From contig PVWP01000010.1 in assembly GCA_003003925.1 (NCBI GenBank), forward strand, positions 1 to 64,000: a DNA stretch of 64,000 bases, read 5' to 3'. This document shows, piece after piece, positions 42,960 to 53,500 of this stretch; positions within the stretch are counted from its first letter, which is position 1; the number at the start of each line of letters is the position of its first letter. The notes below the pieces were generated by a model, which was not told the origin of the DNA, did no database searches, and saw only the letters and a list, made by a program, of their open reading frames with translations. The position numbers and the translations under genes were made by a program. Origin of the DNA: Aphanothece cf. minutissima CCALA 015 (GTDB lineage Bacteria; Cyanobacteriota; Cyanobacteriia; PCC-6307; Cyanobiaceae).

Positions 42960-44789
42960 TCAGCGCAGGGCCTCCTCGGGCCTCAGCCCCGTCTGCACCC
43001 GCCAGAGCGCCGCATAGGCCCCGTTTCCGGCCAGCAGTTCGTCGTGGCCGCCGCTCTCGACGATGCGCCCCTGATCCATCACCACGATCCGGTCGGCGTG
43101 GCGCACCGTGCTGAGCCGGTGGGCGATCACCAGGGTGGTGCGGGAGGCCGTGATGCGATCGAGGGAGCGCTGGATCGCCGCTTCCGTTTCGTTGTCGACG
43201 GCGGCGGTGGCCTCATCCAGCACCAGCACCGGCGGATCCTTGAGGATCGCCCGGGCCAGGGCGATGCGCTGCCGCTGGCCCCCGGACAGGCGCAGGCCGC
43301 GCTCCCCCACCAGGGTGTCGTACCCCTGGGGCAGCGCTTCGATGAACCCCGCCGCCTCGGCCAGGCCGGCCGCCCGTTCGATGGCCGCGCGGGTGGCGGC
43401 GAAGCTGCCGTAGGCGATGTTCTCGGCCACGGTGCCGTGGAACAGGAACACCTCCTGGCTCACCAGGCCGATGGCCCGGCGCAGGTCCTGGAGGGACAGC
43501 GTCTCGATCGCCACCCCATCCAGCAGGATCCGCCCCGCCTGGATGGGGTACAGCCGCAGCAGCAGCTTGACGATCGTGCTCTTGCCGGAGCCCGTGGCCC
43601 CCACGATCCCGATCGTGGCGCCGGCGGGAATCTCCAGGTCGAAGGACGCGAGAAGCCGCTCCCGTCCGGCGTAGGCGAAGTCGACCCGCTCGAAGCGGAT
43701 CTGGCCGCGGACGTCGGCGATGGGGAGCGGCCGGTTGCCGCTGGGGATGGCGACGGGGGTGTCCAGCAGGTCCATCACCCGGTGGGTGGAGGCCATGGCG
43801 CGCTGGTAGTCGTCGAGGGTGCGGCCCAGGGTGGTGAGCGGCCACAGCAACCGCTGGGTGATGAAGACCAGGAACGAATACGTGCCGATGGCGATGGCGC
43901 CGCTCCAGGCCTGCAGTCCGCCGATCACCAGGATGGCGATGAAGGCGAACAGGATTGCGAACCGGATCAGGGGAATGAAGGCGGCCGAGAGGCGGATGGC
44001 CCGGCCGTTGCTGGCCCGGTAGGCCTGGCTCTGGGCGATCAGCCGCTGCTTCTCCCAGTCCTCCGCCGCGTAGCTCTTGATGGTGAGCATGCCGCCGAGG
44101 TTGTTGCTCAGCAGGCTGGCCAGGTCGCCGGCCCGCTCGCGCACCTCCCGGTAGCGGGGGGCCAGGCGCCGCTGGAAGCGGAGGGAACCCCAGAGGATCA
44201 CCGGGATCGGCAGGAAGGAGACCCCGGCCACCGTGGGGGAGAGGACCACCATGGCCCCGCCAACCGCCAGGATGGTGGTGATCAGCTGCAGGATCTCGTT
44301 GGCGCCCTGGTCGAGGAAGCGCTCCAGCTGATTGATGTCGTCGTTGAGGACCGTCAGCAGACGTCCGCTGCTGCCGGCCTCGAAGAAGCCCATCTCCAGG
44401 TGCTGGAGGTGGTCGTAGGCCTCGATGCGCAGCTCATGCTGCACCGTCTGGGCCAGGCGTCGCCAGAGGAGGGCGTAGAGGTACTCGAACAGGGACTCGG
44501 CGCTCCAGATCAGGAACGAGAGCACAGCCAGCACCCCCAGCTGGCCCGGCACGGTGGTGAAGCCGAGGCCGGCCAGCCAGGAGGTGCGCTGCTGGACCAC
44601 CACATCGACCGCCAGGCCGATGAGAACGGGGGGTGCCAGGTCGAAGAGCTTGTTGAGGATCGAGCAGGCGGCCGCCAGGCCGACCAGCCGGCGGTGGGGC
44701 CGCAGGCTGCGCAGCAGACGGCGAAGCCCTGCCGCTGTCGGGGCTGGCCCCGGGGGGCCGGCAACGGCCCTGACCGCCGCCGGACTCAC
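42960..44789 (-). CDS. ABC exporter, fused permease and ATPase
   Basis: Half-transporter of 609 residues: six membrane spans (about 35-330), then an ATPase with Walker [10 protein letters not shown]-loop [10 protein letters not shown], signature LSGGQ and Walker [17 protein letters not shown]. The MsbA/lipid-A-exporter-like layout suggests export of a lipid, peptide or drug; the substrate is unknown. The GTG start overlaps the stop of the RRM gene by 4 nt, and the first 30 residues are weakly conserved. It probably works as a homodimer. Confidence 0.85.
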   Translation of the reverse strand: MSPAAVRAVAGPPGPAPTAAGLRRLLRSLRPHRRLVGLAAACSILNKLFDLAPPVLIGLAVDVVVQQRTSWLAGLGFTTVPGQLGVLAVLSFLIWSAESLFEYLYALLWRRLAQTVQHELRIEAYDHLQHLEMGFFEAGSSGRLLTVLNDDINQLERFLDQGANEILQLITTILAVGGAMVVLSPTVAGVSFLPIPVILWGSLRFQRRLAPRYREVRERAGDLASLLSNNLGGMLTIKSYAAEDWEKQRLIAQSQAYRASNGRAIRLSAAFIPLIRFAILFAFIAILVIGGLQAWSGAIAIGTYSFLVFITQRLLWPLTTLGRTLDDYQRAMASTHRVMDLLDTPVAIPSGNRPLPIADVRGQIRFERVDFAYAGRERLLASFDLEIPAGATIGIVGATGSGKSTIVKLLLRLYPIQAGRILLDGVAIETLSLQDLRRAIGLVSQEVFLFHGTVAENIAYGSFAATRAAIERAAGLAEAAGFIEALPQGYDTLVGERGLRLSGGQRQRIALARAILKDPPVLVLDEATAAVDNETEAAIQRSLDRITASRTTLVIAHRLSTVRHADRIVVMDQGRIVESGGHDELLAGNGAYAALWRVQTGLRPEEALR

Positions 44790-45187
44790 CAGCGATTGCC
44801 GCCGCCGCCACCACCGCCGTAACCACCACCGCCGCCACCGCCGTAGCCACCGCCACCGGAGCGACCACCGCCGCCCCCGGGGCGACCGCCGCCGCCGCCG
44901 TAGCCACCACCGCCGGCGCGGCCACCGCCGCCGCCGCCACCACCTTCACGGGGTGTGGCCTTGTTGACACGGATCATGCGACCCATCCATTCGACGTCCT
45001 GGAGGTCGTCGATGGCCTTCTGCTCGGACGCGTCGTCGGCGAGCTCGATGAAGGCGAAGCCGCGCTTGCGGCCGGTCTCACGGTCGAGGGGCAGGCTGCA
45101 CTGACGGACCTCGCCGTACTGGCCGAAGAGATCGAGAAGGTCCTCGCGTTCGGCCTGGAACGAGAGGTTGCCGACGTAGATGGTCAT
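44786..45187 (-). CDS. Glycine-rich RRM RNA-binding protein
   Basis: Cytoplasmic protein of 133 residues. One RNA-recognition motif has RNP2 IYVGNL (3-8) and RNP1 KRGFAFIE (41-48). From about residue 82 to the end it is almost only Gly with Tyr, Arg and Ser, a disordered tail as in cyanobacterial Rbp proteins, several of which are cold-induced. The tail is encoded by a GGC-rich imperfect repeat. The 285-nt gap upstream (45188-45472) holds its probable leader and no other recognisable gene. Confidence 0.92.
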   Translation of the reverse strand: MTIYVGNLSFQAEREDLLDLFGQYGEVRQCSLPLDRETGRKRGFAFIELADDASEQKAIDDLQDVEWMGRMIRVNKATPREGGGGGGGGRAGGGGYGGGGGRPGGGGGRSGGGGYGGGGGGGYGGGGGGGNRW

Positions 45188-45472
45188 TCAAAGAAAAAGC
45201 TGGAACGGATTCCTCCGGTGTCGGGAATCCCAGGGAAAGCAGGCGGTCGGCATGGAGCACAGATCGGATCCAGGGATGGATCCGGCTCTGTTGGGCCTGA
45301 GCCGTCGATGCGTGCCGAAGGGAGCCAGAACGGCGTGGAATTCCCCGAAGCCTACAACCGTGCCCCGGGGCTCCATGGCGAAGCTTGAAGCAGATGCGAA
45401 GGAAAACGAAAAAATCTCCCCACCCCCGCCAACGACGCTCCATTGTCAGCAAACCCTGATCCAGTTGATCCC

Positions 45473-45676
45473 ATGAAAGCCGCCCCTGTGCCCTGGAGCC
45501 TCACCTGGCGTGAGAACGGAGAGCTCGGTTCCCAGGATCTGTTCGACCTGCTGCAGGTCCTGGTGGCGAGCGAAAGTCACGAGGTGCAGATGGGCCTGAT
45601 CGCCGCCGTGGAGCAGCTCTCCGTGAGCGAGCTCCAGGTGACGGCCTGCGAGGAGGTCACCCGCCTGTGCGCCTGA
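45473..45676 (+). CDS. Small conserved-looking hypothetical protein
   Basis: Acidic soluble protein of 67 residues from ATG at 45473. Two amphipathic helices are likely (DLFDLLQVLVASES and VQMGLIAAVEQLSVSELQVTACEEV). No family recognised. It ends with one of two Cys (CEEVTRLC). A TTG at 45443 is the only longer alternative. It is convergent with the secreted Cys-rich protein, 27 nt away. Confidence 0.55.
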   Translation: MKAAPVPWSLTWRENGELGSQDLFDLLQVLVASESHEVQMGLIAAVEQLSVSELQVTACEEVTRLCA

Positions 45677-45703
45677 GGCCCTGCCTGGACGCCTGATCCG
45701 GTT

Positions 45704-46033
45704 TCAGATCGGGTAGCGCTTTGAGGTGGCGTCTCGGCAGCTGCTGCGGGCCGAGGCGATGCTGCTGCCGCTGGAGATGCGATCCGCCACGCAGTTGCAG
45801 GCGTAGCTGGCCATCCCGTCCGGGGCTTTCTTCCCGGACTGGGCCAGCTCCGTCTCGAAGGCGGAGAGGCAGATGGAGCGCACGACCTCGAGGATGGGGC
45901 CGGAGGCGGCCTCAGCCGGGCGCTCCAGCGACCCGAAGGCCGCCAGAGCGACCAGGCCGAGGATCAGACCGGCCTGGCCCGGCAGGAGCCGGGGGCGGAA
46001 GGAACGCAAGCGTGGCCGCTGCAGGGAAGGCAT
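45704..46033 (-). CDS. Small secreted Cys-containing protein, unknown
   Basis: Protein of 109 residues. An Arg-rich start precedes a signal span (AGLILGLVALAAFGSL, about 20-36). The mature part has four Cys (Cys in RSICLSAF, YACNCVADRI, SSCRDA) spaced for disulfides, pointing to the periplasm or lumen. No family is recognised. It lies 34 nt after the helicase gene on the same strand and may be co-transcribed. Confidence 0.6.
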   Translation of the reverse strand: MPSLQRPRLRSFRPRLLPGQAGLILGLVALAAFGSLERPAEAASGPILEVVRSICLSAFETELAQSGKKAPDGMASYACNCVADRISSGSSIASARSSCRDATSKRYPI

Positions 46034-46067
46034 GGGGAACAGGGGGGAGGAGCGCCGTGGAGGGACT

Positions 46068-48026
46068 TCAGGAACCCAGCCGGGAGATCTGAAGTTCCTT
46101 GTTCATCACCCGCAGGCGACGCAGGTCGGCGAAGACGTCGTCGGGCATGCCCTTGGGCAGGTCGACGGTGCTGTGGGCGTCGAAGATGCGGATCTTCCCG
46201 ATCGATCGTCCGGCCAGGCCGGACTCGTTGGCGATGGCGCCGACAATGTTGCCCGGCTTGACCCGATCCCGCCAGCCCACTTCGATGCGGAACCGTTCCA
46301 TGTTGTCCTCGGGACCGTCTTCGCCCCGTTCCTGATGGCGGTCGCTGAAGGGGCGGCGTTCCCCACCCCGGTCGCGCTCGCCCCGGTCACGGTCGCGCTC
46401 CCTGGTGGGGGCGCCGGCACGGCCCTGGCCCCAGCGCTCCTCGCCCTGCAGCAGCAGGGGTTTGCCCCCCAGTCCGAGCTCGAGGGCGGCCAGGGCCAGC
46501 TGTTCGGGTGTGCAGGCCTGCTCCTGGGCCACCCGCTGCAGGATCTCGCCCAGCAGGGCCCGCTCCTCGGGATTGCAGGCGGGCTGCTGCAGGGCGGTGG
46601 TGAGTTTCTGGCGCAGACGGTCGAGGCGGTGCTGGTTGATGCTGGCGTTGCCCGGCACCTCCATCGCTTCGATGGGCTGGTTCACCGCCCGCTCCAGGCC
46701 TCCCAGGAAGCGCCGCTCCCGGGGGGTGAGGAACAGGATCGCCTCACCGCTGCGCCCGGCACGGCCGGTGCGGCCGATGCGGTGCACGTAGGCCTCCCCA
46801 TCGAAGGGGATGTCGTAGTTGATGACCAGACCGATGCGGTCGACGTCGAGGCCCCGGGCGGCCACGTCCGTGGCCACCAGCACGTTGACCCGGCCGTCAC
46901 GGAGCCGCTCGATCGTGCGTTCCCGCTGGGTCTGGGGGACGTCGCCGTTGAGAACCGCCACGTCGTAGCCGTGCTGCTCGAGCGACTCGGCCACGGTGAG
47001 GGTGATGGCCTTGGTGCGGGCGAAGATGATCACCCCTTCGCTGCCTTCGGCCTCCAGCACCCGTTCGAGCGCCTCGAGCTTCTGGGGACCGTTGACCACC
47101 AGGTGGCGCTGGCGGATGCGGCGACCGTCGGCGGCCTTCTGGCGGATGGTGACCTCCGCCGGGTTCTTCAGATGGTTCTGGGAGATCCGCCGGATCTCCG
47201 GGGGCATGGTGGCGGAGAACAGCACCACCTGACGCTCGGCGGGCAGCTGCTCAAGCACCCACTTGACGTCGTCGATGAAGCCCATGCGCAGCATCTCGTC
47301 GGCCTCGTCCAGCACCAGGCTGCGCAGCCCGGAGAGGTCGAGGGTGCCCTGGCGCATGTGGTCCATCACCCGGCCGGGGGTGCCCACGACGATCTGCACG
47401 CCCCGGCGCAGCTGCTGGATCTGGTCGCGGAAGTCGGCGCCGCCGTAGACGGGCAGCACCTTGACGGCCTTCATGCAGGCGGCATAGCTGTTGAAGGCCT
47501 CCGCCACCTGCATCGCCAGTTCGCGGGTGGGGGTGAGCACGAGCACCTGGGGGGTGCGCTGGCCGGGATCGAGGCGCTCCAGCAGGGGCAGGCCGAAGGC
47601 GGCCGTCTTGCCGGTGCCGGTCTGGGCCTGGCCCACCAGGTCGCGGCCCAGCATCAGCTCGGGGATGGCAGCCTTCTGGATGGGTGAGGGCTCCTCGAAG
47701 CCGATGGCCGCCAGGCCGTCGAGCAGCTCCTGGCGCAGGCCGAAGGCGGCGAAGGCGCTGATGGGAGCTGCCGTCTCGGGGGCTGCCGTCTCGGTGGCAG
47801 TCGGTTCAGTGGCTGGCGTTTCTGTGGCGGGTGCTTCGGTGACGGCGTCATCGGAAGGGATGACGACCTGGGCAGTGGCGGAGTCCGGAGCTTCGGGGAC
47901 ATCGAGCGCGGTGGCGTTCCCCAGAGAAACGGGGGACGAAGCCGTCTCGGCCTCGCAGGGCTGCGCGAGGGCCGCCTGGGAATCGGCAGCACCGGTGAGG
48001 GTGCTGCCGTCAATGATCTGGGTCAC
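46068..48026 (-). CDS. deaD: DEAD-box RNA helicase (CsdA/DeaD-like)
   Basis: ATP-dependent RNA-unwinding enzyme, 652 residues. An acidic, Thr/Pro/Ala-rich leader of about 90 residues with near-repeats of ATET/TAAPET precedes the core. The core has a Q motif (FGLRQELLDGLAAIGFEEPSPIQ), Walker A AQTGTGKT (134-141), DEAD in LDEADEM, SAT and HRIGRTGRAGR. A DbpA-like RNA-binding C-terminus (VKPGNIVGAIANESGL) follows an Arg/Asp-rich linker. Cyanobacterial homologues are cold- and redox-induced. GTG start. It lies about 0.9 kb downstream of a glycine-rich RRM gene read the same way. Confidence 0.93.
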   Translation of the reverse strand: MTQIIDGSTLTGAADSQAALAQPCEAETASSPVSLGNATALDVPEAPDSATAQVVIPSDDAVTEAPATETPATEPTATETAAPETAAPISAFAAFGLRQELLDGLAAIGFEEPSPIQKAAIPELMLGRDLVGQAQTGTGKTAAFGLPLLERLDPGQRTPQVLVLTPTRELAMQVAEAFNSYAACMKAVKVLPVYGGADFRDQIQQLRRGVQIVVGTPGRVMDHMRQGTLDLSGLRSLVLDEADEMLRMGFIDDVKWVLEQLPAERQVVLFSATMPPEIRRISQNHLKNPAEVTIRQKAADGRRIRQRHLVVNGPQKLEALERVLEAEGSEGVIIFARTKAITLTVAESLEQHGYDVAVLNGDVPQTQRERTIERLRDGRVNVLVATDVAARGLDVDRIGLVINYDIPFDGEAYVHRIGRTGRAGRSGEAILFLTPRERRFLGGLERAVNQPIEAMEVPGNASINQHRLDRLRQKLTTALQQPACNPEERALLGEILQRVAQEQACTPEQLALAALELGLGGKPLLLQGEERWGQGRAGAPTRERDRDRGERDRGGERRPFSDRHQERGEDGPEDNMERFRIEVGWRDRVKPGNIVGAIANESGLAGRSIGKIRIFDAHSTVDLPKGMPDDVFADLRRLRVMNKELQISRLGS

Positions 48027-48118
48027 GGGATGCGGGAGCCTGGTGAATCCTTTTCAACGCAGGCCGGCAGCGGACCGTTGGAGATGGGTGCCATGCACCC
48101 GGGCTGCCTTGCCCTTGC

Positions 48119-48481
48119 TCAAAGGTTGAAATGAGACTTTACCACCCTGCCGTAATCGTCGTCGAATCGCTCGATGTCCTCCTCCCGCAGCACCGCGCCC
48201 AGCTGCACCTCGATGATCTCCAGGTCGGTGGCTCCGGCCGCCGCCCGGTGCAGGGCGCCACAGGGGACGAACAGGGTGGCGCCGGGGGCGGCGGTGATGG
48301 CGCCGCCTTCGGTTTCCATCACCCCCTCGCCGGTCACCACCACCCAGTGCTCGCTGCGTTGGTGGTGGCGCTGCAGGCTGATGCGCTGATCCGCCCGGAT
48401 CCGCAGCCGTTTGACGAGGTAGCCGGGGCCTGTGGCGAGGGTCTCGAACCACCCCCAGGGCCGCTGGACCCGCTCAGCCAT
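48119..48481 (-). CDS. Cupin, mannose-6-phosphate isomerase type II-like
   Basis: Protein of 120 residues that is a single cupin domain: RPWGWFETLATGPGYLVKRL at the start, then LQRHHQRSEHWVVVTGEGVM (His-rich metal site, about 37-56) and FVPCGALHRA (second motif). This matches the C-terminal isomerase half of bifunctional mannose-1-phosphate guanylyltransferases, standing alone. It likely interconverts hexose phosphates or is a non-catalytic relative. The ATG at 48481 fits the family start. Confidence 0.82.
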   Translation of the reverse strand: MAERVQRPWGWFETLATGPGYLVKRLRIRADQRISLQRHHQRSEHWVVVTGEGVMETEGGAITAAPGATLFVPCGALHRAAAGATDLEIIEVQLGAVLREEDIERFDDDYGRVVKSHFNL

Positions 48482-48895
48482 CGCGGCGCTCTCCAGGAAT
48501 CGCAGCGAGTGGCAAGGGTGGCGGGTGGGACGCGACGGCGGCGGGAGGGCGTGTGTGGAGGTGGGAAAAAGACTGACCGGAACCACCTGGGGCCAGGGAA
48601 TCCATGGGGTTGTCCCTTTGGACCTCGGGGCACCTGAAGGGAATGCTCCGGCTGGGCCGGTTCACGCCTTCGTGACGATGCAGGAGGGCATTCCTCAAGG
48701 GGGGACTCAAGGAATCAAGGGGCTCCCGGAAAGGGAGAGATCCCAGCGGTGGAGACTATTGGAGCAGGGGCTCCGGTGAGTTCGGCCCGGGGGAACCGCG
48801 CCGATGGAGGAAGTATGGAGCGAGGCCCAGAGATCCCCCCGGGAGGTTCACTTTTCGTAGACACATTGCCGGCTGTGGCGATGAATGAAGAAGCC
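48482..48895. other. Gene-free stretch of 414 nt
   Basis: No convincing coding or RNA gene was seen. It lies upstream of the cupin gene and downstream of recD. One small perfect hairpin (GGAGC-AGGG-GCTCC near 48762-48775) is present, without a U-run. It may hold the cupin promoter and the 3' end of the rec operon. Confidence 0.4.
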
Positions 48896-50539
48896 TTACG
48901 GACCCTCCCCGCCCGTGGGCCCCTCCCCCTGCTCGCTGATCAGCAGGGCCGCCTGCCGCGCCCGGGTCAGGGCGGTGTAGAGCAGCCGCCCGTCGCGGGC
49001 GGTGCCGCTGGGCAGCAGCACGATCACCTCCTCGGCTTCGCTGCCCTGGGCCTTGTGGACCGTCAGGGCCAGGGCCGGTTCGGCGGCGCCGGCCAGCTGG
49101 CCGGGATGGATCCAGAGCGGCTCCCCCTCCCCGTCACCGAACAGCAGGCGGGCCGAGGGCCCGGGACCCCCCACGAGGACGCCCACATCGCCGTTGGCCA
49201 GGTCAAGTTCCGGCAGGTTGCGACGGCAGAGGACGGGGGTTCCCGGGGGGAGATCCTGCAGGTCGTCGCCCCGCCGAGCCCCCAGCAGGGTCCGGTGGAT
49301 CGCCTCCAGGCCCCAGCGTCCCTGGCGCTGGGGCGCCATCACCAGCAGGCGGTCCCGTTCGGCCAGCAGCGCCCGGCATCCGCGGGCGGAGCCCGGCCGG
49401 CATCGCCCCGCCAGCCGGCCCAGGTCGGCCTGGTGGCGGCGCAGCCGCTCCAGCAGCTCCGCCGGCAGGGTCCGCGGGGAGCAGGGGAGCCACCGGAGGT
49501 TGTCGGTGTCACCCAGGGCCTGCAGCAACGGGCGGATGGGGGCGACCGGATCCGGGTCCTGCGGGCCGGGGGCGTCCCCCAGCCCCTGGCGCAGGGCGGC
49601 GGCCACGGCGGCGATGGCCCCGGCGTTGCGGTAAGTGGTGGTCAGGGTGATGGCGGCGTCCCCCAGCCGGTGGCGGTGCTCGGGCCGCTGCAGGTCCTGC
49701 AGCACGGCCCCGGGGGCGATCGGCGGCAGCTGGGCCGGGTCACCCACCAGCACCAGCCGACAGCTGCCGGGCAGGGCCTCCAGCAGGGCACCCATCAGCC
49801 CCACATCCACCATCGAGACCTCATCGACCACCAGCAGGTCGAGGTCGAGGGGGCGGCCGCGGTGGCGGCCGAAGCGGTCGCCGCGGCTCTCCAGGAGCCG
49901 GTGCAGGGTGGTGCAGGGAAGGGCGCCCCCGGTGGCTGCCCGCAGCCGGCCCGCCGCCTTGCCTGTGGGCGCGGCCAGATGGACGCGGGCGTCGGGCTGG
50001 CTGGCCCGGTGGGCTGCGATCATCGCCGCCACCGTGCTGGTCTTGCCGGTGCCGGGTCCCCCCTCCAGCAGCACCAGTCCGTGGCGGAGCACCGCTGCCA
50101 CCGCCTGCCGCTGCCGGGCGTCGAGCCTCCGGGGGGCACCGGTCTCCGCAACACCGGGAGTCTCGCCGCCGCCGCCCGGCTCCAGGGCGCCGGCCCGAAC
50201 GACCAGGGCCTCGAGCACCGCCTGGCGCTGCCGCTGCCAGCGGCGCCACTGCAGTCGATCGTTCTCCAGGGCCAGGGGCCCGTCCGGATCGCCGCCGAGC
50301 GGACTGGCGGCCAGGGCCCGGCGGTGCCCCTCCGGCCAGGCGGCCTCGCTCACCTCCGCCGGTCTCGGGCCCCGCAGATCCAGTTCCAGCTCCCCCCGGG
50401 CCAGGGCCGCGGTGAGGGCGGCGATGAGCTCGCCGACCAGGGGATCGGGAGGGGTGCCGTGCAGGCGCGGCAGGGCTTCCGCCAGGCTGAGGGCGAGGGC
50501 TCCCACCCAGGGCTGGACGGTCGGATGGGGCTCCCTCAT
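48896..50539 (-). CDS. recD: Exodeoxyribonuclease V alpha subunit (RecD)
   Basis: 5'-3' helicase subunit of the RecBCD repair complex, 547 residues. Walker A LEGGPGTGKTST (about 158-169), VVDEVSMVD (motif II), LVGDPAQLPP (motif III) and the C-terminal LTVHKAQGSEAEEVIVLLP (motifs V-VI). The N-terminal domain is short, so it is of the RecBCD rather than the RecD2 type. The ATG overlaps the recB stop by 4 nt. It is the last gene of the operon. Confidence 0.93.
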   Translation of the reverse strand: MREPHPTVQPWVGALALSLAEALPRLHGTPPDPLVGELIAALTAALARGELELDLRGPRPAEVSEAAWPEGHRRALAASPLGGDPDGPLALENDRLQWRRWQRQRQAVLEALVVRAGALEPGGGGETPGVAETGAPRRLDARQRQAVAAVLRHGLVLLEGGPGTGKTSTVAAMIAAHRASQPDARVHLAAPTGKAAGRLRAATGGALPCTTLHRLLESRGDRFGRHRGRPLDLDLLVVDEVSMVDVGLMGALLEALPGSCRLVLVGDPAQLPPIAPGAVLQDLQRPEHRHRLGDAAITLTTTYRNAGAIAAVAAALRQGLGDAPGPQDPDPVAPIRPLLQALGDTDNLRWLPCSPRTLPAELLERLRRHQADLGRLAGRCRPGSARGCRALLAERDRLLVMAPQRQGRWGLEAIHRTLLGARRGDDLQDLPPGTPVLCRRNLPELDLANGDVGVLVGGPGPSARLLFGDGEGEPLWIHPGQLAGAAEPALALTVHKAQGSEAEEVIVLLPSGTARDGRLLYTALTRARQAALLISEQGEGPTGGEGP

Positions 50540-53500
50540 GACGGCTCCTCCCTGGCGCCGTCGACGCCATGGCCGCCCAGGGCCGCATCGAGGGCCAGGA
50601 CCCGGCCCAGGGGCGGGCGCTCCACGAACATGCCCGGCACGGCTCCGCCCCGCGCCTGCGCCCCCGTTTCCCCGGGCGTGCCGCGCAGGAAGATGTAGGC
50701 GTATCCCCCCAGATGGCGCTCGGGGGCATAGCCGGGCAGCCGCCAGGCCAGGTATCGGTGCAGGGCCACCAGGTAGAGGTGGGCCTGCAGGGGGTAGTGG
50801 CTCTGGGCCATCAGGGCGGTCATCGCCTCCCGGCCGTAGTGACGGGGGCCGCAGGCCAGGGGCCTGCCCTCACCGTCCCGCCGGCCCAGCCAGTTGCTCT
50901 TCCAGTCGGCCACCCACCAGCGCTGATCCCCGTTGGCCTCGGCGGCGGTGAAGATCAGATCGATCGAGCCGGTGAGGAAGCCCCGGCTGGCCACCGGCAG
51001 GCCCCCCACGCTGGCGGCGTAGGCGGCACCGAAGGCGCCGCCGGGGTGGTCGGCGAAGGCCGCCGCCAGCTCCGCCGCCCTGGCGAAGCCGAGGGTGAGA
51101 TCGAAGCTGAGCTCGTTAAGCCGGCGCTCCGGCCCCAGATCGGCCACCCGCAGGGACCCCAGCCCGCCGCCGAAGGGGGTGAGGCGCACCTGCTCCAGGC
51201 CCCGCAGCAGCGGCTCGAGGGCTTCCCCCTCCAGCCCGGCCCGGCGCAGCTCCCGTTCGACAAGCTCCCGGCTGGCCGGCGTGTCGATCGGAACCCGGTA
51301 GTCCAGCTGCTCCAGCATCCGGTGCAGACAGTCGCCGGCCCCCGCTCCGCGGGCGAAGCCGGCCAGGGGACCCTGCTCCGGCCACAGGGCCGCGTCGCCG
51401 CCCTCCGGAGCCTCGCCGTCGGGGCTGGGATCGCTGGTGTCGCGGCCCTGCTCGAGGGCCGCCTCCGAGACGCCGGCGCCGTGGGCGGCACGGGTCCAGG
51501 CGGTGTAGCTGCTGCGGCCCCAGCTCGTGTCCAGCGTGCGCAGGGGCACCGGCCCGCAGCGCAGGGCCTCGACCGCCGCCGGCGCCGGCGCCAGCGTTCG
51601 CGGCCCCCCCGGCTCCGCGGCGGCCTGGCGCAGCTCGATCCCGAGGGCCCGACCCTCGATCGCCGCCCGCAACCGCCCCTGCCAGTCGCCGTCGCTGCGC
51701 CCGGTGATGGGGGTCTCGTCCTCGGGATCGGGCAGGGGCTCGTCCGGGAAGATCCAGGGGAACAGGGGATTGGCCTGCTGGCCCTTCGCCGGCCCCCAGG
51801 CGAGCAGCAGCAGGTGCTGGGCCCGGGTGACGGCCACATAGGCCAGCCGCTCCCGTTCGGCCCGCTCCGCGTCCCGGTGCTGGCGGAGCGCCTGCCATCC
51901 CCGTCCCCAGGCCGGACGGAGATGCAGGTCGAGGTGGGCGCCGCCGCCAGGGGCCGGATGCCAGCGCAGACCCGCCCGGTGGCCGCCGGCGGTGGGGGTG
52001 CCGGCCGCCTGCCACAGGTAGGGACAGATCACCACCGGAAACTCCAGCCCCTTGCTCCGATGCACCGTGATCACCGTCACCGCCTCGTCGGCCTTGTCAC
52101 TGTGGGCCTGGTGGGATTCGGGGATGGTCCCGCTGGCGCGGGTCTGGTCGAGACGCAGGCGCCGCAGCCAGTCGGCGGCGGCCACCAGGGCCAGCTGTTC
52201 CACGTGCAGGCGCTCCTGGAGCAGTTCGGCCACCTGCTGCAGGTCGGCCAGCAGCCGGCCGCTGACACTCAGCCGGGCCAGTCCTTCCCCGTCCACCAGC
52301 AGCGAGAGCACCCCGAGCGGTCCGCGATGGGGCAGCTCCCGGGCCAGGGTCTGGAGCCGGCCGGCCAGCTCGCTCCACGCGGCCGGAGCGGCCTCGGCGA
52401 TCTGCCGCGCTGACCAGCCGATCAGGGGGGAGGCGGCCAGCAGGCGCAGGCGGCCGGGATCGGCCGGATCGGCCAGGGCATCGAGCAGCCGCTGCAGGGC
52501 GGTGGCGGCCGGGCTGGCGAACACATCGGCCTTGCTCACCAGCCGGCTGGCGATGTGCCGGCGCTCGAGCGCGCTGCGCAGGTCCTCCGCCTGGCGATGG
52601 CTGTGGACCAGCAGGGCGATGTCGCGGGCGCGCAGGGGCAGGGACGGCTGCCCGTCGCCCCCCGCCAGGACGGGGGCCTGCTCCAGCAGCTCCAGGACGG
52701 CGTCGGCCACGAGAGCGGGCAGCCGGGCCTCCAGGGCACTCCGGCTGGGCAGGGCCTCGCCCGCCGCCCGCTTGCCCCCCAGCCAGAGCAGGCGCACCGG
52801 CGCCATGTCGTCGGGCCCGCTTCGCCGCGAACGGGCCAGCACCGCCGGCACCGGCAGGCCGGAGCGGGGCAGGCCCGACGGCGCCATCAGGCCGTTCAGG
52901 CTCCCGATCAGCGCCGGAGTCGAGCGGCGGTTCTCCTGCAGCGCCAGCACGCGCGCCGCGCTGCGGCGGGCCAGCCGGTAGGTGTCCAGGTCGCCGCCGC
53001 GGAAGCGGTAGATGGCCTGCTTCGGATCCCCCACCATGACCAGCAGGTGGGCATCGCCGGGGAAGGCCAGCCGCAGGATCCGCCACTGGACCGGGTCCGT
53101 GTCCTGGAATTCATCGATCAGGGCGGCCCTGTAGCGCTCACCCACGGCCCGCAGCAGGGGGGTGGGGGCCGTGGCCTCCGGGCCGGGGTCGAGCCCTTCC
53201 AGCAGCTGGGCGAAGCCGATGCTGCCGCTGCGGGACCGCCTCCGGGCCAGCTCCGCCCGCCCCCAGTGGCAGCCATGCAGCAGCACCGTCTCCGCCGGGC
53301 CCTCGCGCACGGAGGCCACCGCCTCCAGGAGCCCGTGGCCGGGCAGCCGGATCGGCCGCTCCGGACCCTCCGCCTTGCGGGCGGCCTTGCAGAAGGGGTC
53401 GGGGTGGAAGTACGACCCCAGTTCCTTCTGGGCCATCAGGGCGGCATAGCTGCCCCCCTCCGGCTGCTGGGTGAGCCAGGCGTCGACCACCTCGCTGCGA

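Noticed and set aside
44800..44950. Tandem DNA repeat locus in the GCC/CCG-rich stretch
   Set aside because: It is the coding sequence of the glycine-rich tail of the RRM protein, not an independent repeat element.
45180..45476. 98-residue plus-strand frame opposite the RRM gene leader
   Set aside because: No conserved features, and it spans the probable promoter region of the RRM gene.
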